From Actinomycetes bacterium (GTDB lineage: Bacteria > Actinomycetota > Acidimicrobiia > Acidimicrobiales > RAAP-2), in assembly GCA_021791845.1 (NCBI GenBank), contig JAJYVT010000034.1, positions 1 through 32,910 of the forward strand: a stretch of DNA of 32,910 nt, given 5' to 3'. The stretch's first letter is position 1, and every line of letters starts with the position of its first letter. Below, piece after piece: positions 28,297 through 32,910 of this stretch. Position numbers and translations under genes: made by a program. The notes beneath the pieces are model-generated. The model was not told where the DNA came from, did not search any database, and was given only the letters and a program-made list of their open reading frames with translations.

Positions 28297-29607
28297 TTGT
28301 CCGTCGTCGTCGTAGGCATCGAACACCAGCAGGCGCCGCTGGACGTGCTCGAGCGGGTCGCCATGAGCGACGCCGAGGTCGCCAAGACCCTGGGCACGCT
28401 CGCCTCGTGGGACAACGTCCACGAGGTGGTGGTGCTCTCGACCTGCCTGCGGACCGAGCTCTACGTGGTCGTCGACCGCTTCCACGACGCCGTCGACGAC
28501 ATGTGGGAGCTCCTGGCCGACCGGGCCGGCATCCCAGTCGCCGAGGTGCAGGAGTGCACCGCCGTCCGGTTCGACGACGACGTGGCCACCCACCTCTTCT
28601 CCGTGGCGGCCGGGCTCGAGTCGGCGGTGCTGGGCGAGGGCGAGGTCCTGGGCCAGGTTCGCCGGGCGTGGGAGCGGGCCCGCGGCGAGCGGGCCAGCGG
28701 CCCGGTGCTCGCCGAGCTCTTCCGCTCGGCGGTGCAGGCGGGCAAGCGGGTCCGGGCCGAGACCGCCATCGCACGGGGCACGACGTCGTTCGCCTACGCC
28801 GCGGTCGAGCTGGCCGAGGCCCGGCGACCGGGGGGGCTGACCGGTGCGGCGGTCACCGTGGTGGGGGCCGGCGAGATGGGCGGCGGCGTGGCGCGGGCCC
28901 TGGGCCAGCTCCCTCCCGACCGCCGTCCGAGCCGGGTCACGGTGGTGAACCGCAGCCGGGAGCGAGGGCGGCGGTTGGCGGCGTCGGTCCCGGGGCCGCT
29001 CGCCGCCGGCGCCGTGGGCACGGAGAACCTGGCCGAGGCCCTGGCCGCCGCCGACGTCGCCTTCACCGCGGTGGAGGCGGCGGGGTCCCACCTGGTGCCG
29101 GCGGCGATGCTGCTGGCGCAGCCGGCGGGGCCGGCGCAGCCGGCGGGCAGCGGCCGGGAGCGCCCGATCCTCGTGGTCGACCTCGGGGTGCCCCGCAACG
29201 TCGAGCCGGCGGCGGCGGCCGTCGACGGGGTGACCCTGCTCGACATGGACGACCTGCGCTCGGCGGTCGGCCAGGCCATCGACGAGCGGCGGGCCGAGGC
29301 GGCGCTGGCGGACGCCATCGTGGCCGAGGAGCTGGCTCGCTACCGGGGGGCCGCCCGGGCCCGAGGCGCGGGGCCGGTGATCGCCGCCCTCCGGTCCCGG
29401 ATGGAGGACCTCCGGGCCGCCGAGCTCGAGCGCCGCCGGGCCCAGCTCGGCGAGCTGTCGCCGGAGGCCTGGCGCCAGGTGGACGAGGCCACCCGGGCCG
29501 TGCTGGCCAAGGTGCTCCACGACCCTTCCGTCGTGCTGCGGGAGAGCGCGGGCACGCCTCGCGGGGAGCGGCTGGTCGAAGCGCTGCGCGCCCTCTTCGG
29601 GCTTTGA
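28297..29607 (+). CDS. hemA: Glutamyl-tRNA reductase
   Basis: The 436-residue enzyme reduces glutamyl-tRNA to glutamate-1-semialdehyde with NADPH, the first committed step of C5 tetrapyrrole synthesis. The catalytic Cys is residue 50 in VVLSTCLRTELYV. Other marks are VAAGLESAVLGEGEVLGQVRRAWE near 105-128, and the NADPH domain TVVGAGEMGGGVAR near 187-200 with VVNRSRERG. The usual Asn after the catalytic Cys (STCNRTE) is Leu. TTG 28297 is the start, supported by GAGGAGG with a ten-base spacing. An internal QPAGPAQPAG stretch near 270 is a small repeat. hemC follows in the same direction after 53 bases. Confidence 0.94.
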   Translation: MSVVVVGIEHQQAPLDVLERVAMSDAEVAKTLGTLASWDNVHEVVVLSTCLRTELYVVVDRFHDAVDDMWELLADRAGIPVAEVQECTAVRFDDDVATHLFSVAAGLESAVLGEGEVLGQVRRAWERARGERASGPVLAELFRSAVQAGKRVRAETAIARGTTSFAYAAVELAEARRPGGLTGAAVTVVGAGEMGGGVARALGQLPPDRRPSRVTVVNRSRERGRRLAASVPGPLAAGAVGTENLAEALAAADVAFTAVEAAGSHLVPAAMLLAQPAGPAQPAGSGRERPILVVDLGVPRNVEPAAAAVDGVTLLDMDDLRSAVGQAIDERRAEAALADAIVAEELARYRGAARARGAGPVIAALRSRMEDLRAAELERRRAQLGELSPEAWRQVDEATRAVLAKVLHDPSVVLRESAGTPRGERLVEALRALFGL

Positions 29608-29660
29608 GCCGGCACGGGGGCGCCGGTGATGCCCGGTCCCAGTCGTCGCACGGCGTCTCG

Positions 29661-30620
29661 ATGAGGACCCCGGCGCCGGCCACCGGCCCGGTGCCGGGCG
29701 TGCTCCGGCTCGCCACCCGCGGGTCGCCGCTCGCCCTCGTCCAGGCGCGGATCGTGACCCGGCTGCTGCACTCGGTGCGTGCCGGCGTGCGGGTGGAGGA
29801 GGTGGTCGTGCGGACCGAGGGCGACCGTCGCCCCGACGCCGACCTCGACCGGATCGGCGGCCAGGGCGTCTTCGTGAAGGAGGTCCAGGCGGCCGTCCTC
29901 GACGGTCGGGCCGACGTGGCGGTGCACTCGGCCAAGGACCTGCCGCCCGCCACCCCCCCGGGCCTCCTCCTCGCCGCCGTGCCGGCCCGCGCCGACGCCC
30001 GGGACGCCCTCGTGGGGCGGGCGCTCGACGACCTGCCGCCCGGCGCCGTGGTCGGGACCGGCTCGCCCCGGCGGCGGGCGCAGCTGGCCAACCTGCGACC
30101 GGACCTGACCTTCGTGGGGCTGCGCGGCAACATGGCCACGCGCGTCGAGCGGGCCACCACGGGCGCCGTGGACGCCGTCGTGGCCGCCGCCGCCGCCCTC
30201 GACCGGCTCGGCTGGGGGGACCGGGTGGCGGAGCGGCTGTCGGTCACCCGCTGCCTTCCCCAGGTCGGCCAGGGCGCGCTGGCCCTCGAGTGCCGGGAGG
30301 ACGACGAGGACGCCCGGACGCTGCTCGAGGCCGTCGACGACCGCCGCGCCCACCGGGAGGTCGTGGCGGAGCGCGCCTTCCTCGGCGCCCTGGGGGCGGG
30401 CTGCACCGTGCCCGTGGCCGGATGGGCGGAGCCGGGTGACGGGCCGCTGCGGCTGCACGGGATGATCGCCAGCGGCGACGGGCGGGTGGTGGTGCGCGGC
30501 TCGCTGGAAGGCGACGACGCCGAGGCGCTCGGCGTCGCGCTCGCCCGCCATCTGGTGACCGGTGGAGGGGCGTCGGCGGTGGAGGGGTGGTCGATCGCCG
30601 TGGGCGCGCCCGGGCCGTGA
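29661..30620 (+). CDS. hemC: Hydroxymethylbilane synthase
   Basis: The 319-residue enzyme joins four porphobilinogens into hydroxymethylbilane. Marks: LATRGSPLALVQARIV (17-32), VHSAKDLPPATPPG near 92-105, VGTGSPRRRAQLANLRPDL near 127-145, LRGNMATRVER near 152, LPQVGQGALALECR near 198-211, and LGAGCTVPVAGWA, whose Cys248 anchors the dipyrromethane cofactor. ATG 29661 follows GGCGTCTCG with no clear ribosome-binding site; the first 13 residues (TPAPATGPVPG) are probably a disordered lead. Its TGA overlaps the GTG of hemD (GTGA). Confidence 0.94.
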   Translation: MRTPAPATGPVPGVLRLATRGSPLALVQARIVTRLLHSVRAGVRVEEVVVRTEGDRRPDADLDRIGGQGVFVKEVQAAVLDGRADVAVHSAKDLPPATPPGLLLAAVPARADARDALVGRALDDLPPGAVVGTGSPRRRAQLANLRPDLTFVGLRGNMATRVERATTGAVDAVVAAAAALDRLGWGDRVAERLSVTRCLPQVGQGALALECREDDEDARTLLEAVDDRRAHREVVAERAFLGALGAGCTVPVAGWAEPGDGPLRLHGMIASGDGRVVVRGSLEGDDAEALGVALARHLVTGGGASAVEGWSIAVGAPGP

Positions 30621-31387
30621 GCGGGCCGCTCGCCGGCGTCTCGGTCGTCGTCACCCGGCCGCGCCACCAGGCCGGCGCCCTGTCGGCGGCGCTCGGCGCC
30701 GCCGGCGCCGGCGTGGTCCTCCTTCCCGTCACCGAGATCGCCGAGCCGGAGGACGCAGGGGCGGCGCTCGACCGGGCCCTCGCCGGCCTCCCCGGCTACG
30801 CCTGGGTCGTGTTCACCTCTGCCAACGCCGTGCACCGCACCATGGCCCGCCTGCGCGACGCCCGGGCCCTCGGGCCCGTGGGCGTGGCCGCGGTGGGCGC
30901 GGCGACCGCCGGGGCGCTGGCAGAGCACCGCATCGCCGCCGATCTCGTCCCCGAGCGCGCCGACGCCGCCGGGCTGGCCGAGGCGTTCCCCCTCGCCGTC
31001 GAACCGGGGGCGAGGGTCCTCTTCCCCGCCGCCGCCGGCGCCGGGCCGGCGCTGGCCCGGGGCGTGGCCGCCAAGGGCTGGGCCGTCGACCGGGTGGACG
31101 CCTACCGCACGGTGCCCGCCCCCCCGCCCCCGGCGGGGATGGTGGCCAAGCTGGAGGCGGCCGACGCCGTGATCTTCGCCTCGCCCTCGGCGGTGGACGC
31201 CTACCGTGCCGTCCGGGTGGCCGGCCGCCCGCTCCCGGTGCCCCCGACCGTCGCCTGCATCGGCCCGGCGACGGCCGCCGCCGCCCGCGCCGCCGGGCTG
31301 ACGGTCGGCGCCGAGGCCGCCTCGCCGTCACCGGGCGCGCTGGTGGACGCCCTCGTCCGGCGGCTCGCCCCGCCGGGCGCGCCGTAG
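30617..31387 (+). CDS. hemD: Uroporphyrinogen-III synthase
   Basis: The 256-residue protein has the two-lobed HemD architecture: an early VVVTRPRHQAGALSAAL strand/helix, WVVFTSANAVHRTM near 67-80 (the TSxNAV motif), VAAVGAATAGALAEH, RVLFPAAAGAGPALARGV, VDRVDAYRTVPAP near 158, and a second IFASPSAVDAY motif near 192 followed by VACIGPATAAAARAAGL. It closes hydroxymethylbilane with ring D inversion. It is not fused to a CysG-type methyltransferase domain, unlike the long Streptomyces/Mycobacterium HemD/CysG form. GTG 30617 overlaps the hemC stop. Its TAG stop is part of the -10 hexamer of hemB. Confidence 0.88.
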   Translation: MSGPLAGVSVVVTRPRHQAGALSAALGAAGAGVVLLPVTEIAEPEDAGAALDRALAGLPGYAWVVFTSANAVHRTMARLRDARALGPVGVAAVGAATAGALAEHRIAADLVPERADAAGLAEAFPLAVEPGARVLFPAAAGAGPALARGVAAKGWAVDRVDAYRTVPAPPPPAGMVAKLEAADAVIFASPSAVDAYRAVRVAGRPLPVPPTVACIGPATAAAARAAGLTVGAEAASPSPGALVDALVRRLAPPGAP

Positions 31388-31390
31388 GCT
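31385..31390 (+). promoter_or_regulatory. -10 hexamer TAGGCT of hemB, overlapping the hemD stop
   Basis: TAGGCT is followed by eight bases (GGGGCACC) and then GTG 31399, predicting a leader of about two bases. Its first three bases are the hemD TAG. No Shine-Dalgarno at a useful distance. Confidence 0.5.
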
Positions 31391-31398
31391 GGGGCACC

Positions 31399-32382
31399 GT
31401 GGGGTTCCCGGACCGACGCATGCGCCGGCTCCGCCGCACGCCTGCGCTGCGGCGGCTGGTGGCCGAGACGCGCCTGTCGGTGGACGACCTGATCGCACCC
31501 CTCTTCGTGCGCGAGGGCATCGAGGAGCCCGTGCCGATCCGCTCGATGCCGGGCCACGTCCAGCACACCGAGGCGTCGCTGGTGCAGGAGGTCAAGCGGC
31601 TGGCCGGCCTGGGGGTGCCGGCGGTCATGCTGTTCGGCGTCCCGGCGGCCAAGGACGCGACCGGCAGCGGGGCCTGGGACCCCGACGGCGTGGTGCAGCG
31701 CGCCCTCGCCACCCTGCGCGACGGCTTCGGCGACGACGTCGTCCTCATGGCCGACCTGTGCCTGGACGAGTACACCGACCACGGCCACTGCGGGGTGCTC
31801 TGCGGGGACGGCGCCGTGGACAACGACGCCACCCTGGAGCTGTACGGCCGGGTGGCCCGGGCGCAGGCGGATGCCGGTGCCGCCGTCGTGGCCCCGAGCG
31901 GGATGATGGACGGCCAGGTGGCGGCCATCCGCCGGGCGCTGGACGACGGCGGGCACGACAAGGTCGCGGTGCTGGCCTACGCGGTCAAGTACGCCTCGGC
32001 GCTCTACGGCCCCTTCCGCGACGCCGTGGACGTGCACATCGCCGGGGGCGGTGACCGGCGCGCCTACCAGATGGACCCGGCCAACCGCCGGGAGGCGGTT
32101 GCCGAGGTCGCCCTCGACGTCGCCGAGGGCGCCGACATGGTGATGGTCAAGCCTGCGGTCACGTACCTGGACGTCATCGCCGACGTGCGCCGGGTGGTGG
32201 ACGTCCCCGTCCTCGCCTACCACGTGAGCGGCGAGTACGCCATGGTGCAGGCCGCCGCCGCCGCCGGGTGGATCGACGGGCCGGCGGTTGCCGTGGAGCA
32301 GCTGACGGCGGTCAGGCGGGCCGGGGCCGACGCCGTCCTCACCTACTTTGCCGCCGACGTCGCCGAGGCGCTCGGTGGCTGA
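31399..32382 (+). CDS. hemB: Porphobilinogen synthase (delta-aminolevulinate dehydratase)
   Basis: The 327-residue enzyme condenses two delta-aminolevulinates to porphobilinogen. Marks are [29 protein letters not shown] near the N-terminus, the metal loop [18 protein letters not shown] (a C-x-D...C arrangement, mixed between zinc and non-zinc types), the first active-site Lys in [14 protein letters not shown], and the Schiff-base Lys in [14 protein letters not shown] 31399 fits both the family N-terminus ([14 protein letters not shown]) and the -10 spacing; ATG 31420 is an alternative start seven codons in. The order hemA-C-D-B-L is typical of actinomycetes. The hemL start lies within its last codons. 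Confidence 0.94.
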   Translation: MGFPDRRMRRLRRTPALRRLVAETRLSVDDLIAPLFVREGIEEPVPIRSMPGHVQHTEASLVQEVKRLAGLGVPAVMLFGVPAAKDATGSGAWDPDGVVQRALATLRDGFGDDVVLMADLCLDEYTDHGHCGVLCGDGAVDNDATLELYGRVARAQADAGAAVVAPSGMMDGQVAAIRRALDDGGHDKVAVLAYAVKYASALYGPFRDAVDVHIAGGGDRRAYQMDPANRREAVAEVALDVAEGADMVMVKPAVTYLDVIADVRRVVDVPVLAYHVSGEYAMVQAAAAAGWIDGPAVAVEQLTAVRRAGADAVLTYFAADVAEALGG

Positions 32383-32910
32383 CGGCGGGCGGGGGTCGGC
32401 CGCCCCGGACGGGACCAACGCCGAGTGGTTCGAGCGGGCGGCCCGGGTGATCCCGGGCGGAGTGGACTCGCCGGTGCGCTCGTTCGCCTCGGTGGGCGGC
32501 ACCCCCTTCACGGCGCACCGAGGCGAGGGCGCCTGGGTCTTCGACGTCGAGGGCACGCGCTACCTGGACCTCGTCCAGTCCTACGGCGCGCTGCTCCTCG
32601 GCCACGCCCACCCGGTCGTGGTGGACGCCGTGGCCCGGGCGGCGGCCGGCGGAAGCTCCTTCGGGATGCCGACGCCCGGCGAGGTCCTCCTGGCCGAGGC
32701 CGTGTGCGAGCGCGTGCCCGGCTGCGAGCAGGTGCGCTTCGTGTCGTCGGGCACCGAGGCGGCGATGAGCGCGGTGCGCCTCGCCCGGGGAGCCACGGGG
32801 CGCCCACGGGTGGTCAAGTTCGACGGCTGCTACCACGGCCACTCCGACGTGCTGCTCGCCGGCGGGGGCAGCGGCGTCGCCACCCTGGGCCTGCCCGGCT
32901 CGGCCGGCGT
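32375..32910 (+). CDS. hemL: Glutamate-1-semialdehyde 2,1-aminomutase, 5' part (cut by window end)
   Basis: The gene runs off the right edge after 178 codons. The visible part is class III aminotransferase/Hem[29 protein letters not shown] (19-46), [25 protein letters not shown] near 56-80, [33 protein letters not shown] near 127-144 (PLP-binding SGTEA), and [20 protein letters not shown]. The active-site Lys lies beyond the window. HemL turns glutamate-1-semialdehyde into delta-aminolevulinate with PLP/PMP. GTG 32375 overlaps the last eight bases of hemB, so it is translationally coupled. The residues before WFERA are a short Gly/Ala lead. Confidence 0.93.
   Translation, partial: MADGGRGSAAPDGTNAEWFERAARVIPGGVDSPVRSFASVGGTPFTAHRGEGAWVFDVEGTRYLDLVQSYGALLLGHAHPVVVDAVARAAAGGSSFGMPTPGEVLLAEAVCERVPGCEQVRFVSSGTEAAMSAVRLARGATGRPRVVKFDGCYHGHSDVLLAGGGSGVATLGLPGSAG

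Noticed and set aside
1..32910. tRNA, rRNA, CRISPR, insertion sequences, attachment sites, replication origin
   Set aside because: None was recognised by eye on either strand. Short tandem repeats were the only repeated structures, and they lack CRISPR spacing.

Overview
The window is high-GC DNA (about 70% or more) with strong G/C bias at third codon positions, many GTG starts and overlapping stop/start junctions. The gene set points to an actinomycete: mshA for mycothiol synthesis, a BldC-type regulator, a nickel superoxide dismutase with its protease, Rex beside hem genes, and DivIVA-like and DUF4232 proteins. A secreted beta-helix protein ending in GYWLVAxDGGIFTFGDA repeats suggests Acidimicrobiia or a relative. 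That placement is inference from protein families, not from a search. No rRNA, tRNA, CRISPR array, IS element or phage gene was seen.

Left part (1-8804, all plus strand): about 600 bases with no assignable gene; a DUF1326 gene broken by an internal deletion and frameshift, coupled to an intact DUF2182 membrane protein; a YqhA/UPF0114 membrane protein; a metallo-beta-lactamase/double-rhodanese sulfur protein; a DinB-fold protein; a large membrane-anchored L,D-transpeptidase; and a coupled GT2 glycosyltransferase and NodB polysaccharide deacetylase.

Middle part (8874-21972, mixed strands): on the minus strand, fhs followed by an FTCD-type cyclodeaminase, and a DUF167 protein. On the plus strand, a ferritin-like helical protein and the beta-helix/repeat exoprotein. 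Then minus-strand degV behind an unrecognised conserved protein, with a possible 39-residue ORF filling the gap. Then a plus-strand methyltransferase, a small alpha-beta-barrel gene coupled to an ArsR regulator under an excellent promoter and palindrome, and a DivIVA-like protein. A minus-strand class V aminotransferase, a plus-strand TraR/DksA zinc finger and a minus-strand DUF4232 lipoprotein follow, then sodN, divergent from sodX.

Right part (22015-32910, all plus strand): sodX, a STAS protein, an XRE regulator, mshA, a YbjN protein, proC, a BldC-like regulator, a SAM hydrolase, rex, hemA, hemC, hemD, hemB and the start of hemL. From memory, the order of the XRE gene, mshA, the YbjN gene, proC, the bldC-like gene and hemA-C-D-B-L resembles the Mycobacterium tuberculosis Rv0474-Rv0524 interval. 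Functionally this block joins redox defence (Ni-SOD, mycothiol, Rex) with tetrapyrrole synthesis from glutamyl-tRNA to uroporphyrinogen III.

The clearest unusual signals concern gene starts. At least nine starts lie 6-9 bases after a TANNNT-like -10 hexamer and lack a useful Shine-Dalgarno, implying leaderless mRNAs. The same geometry in fhs points to an ATC codon, which is also where the conserved FTHFS N-terminus begins. The ArsR operon has TTGACA-17-GATACT, then 7 bases to ATG, with a perfect 7+7 palindrome across the start codon. I found no wholly new multi-gene system.
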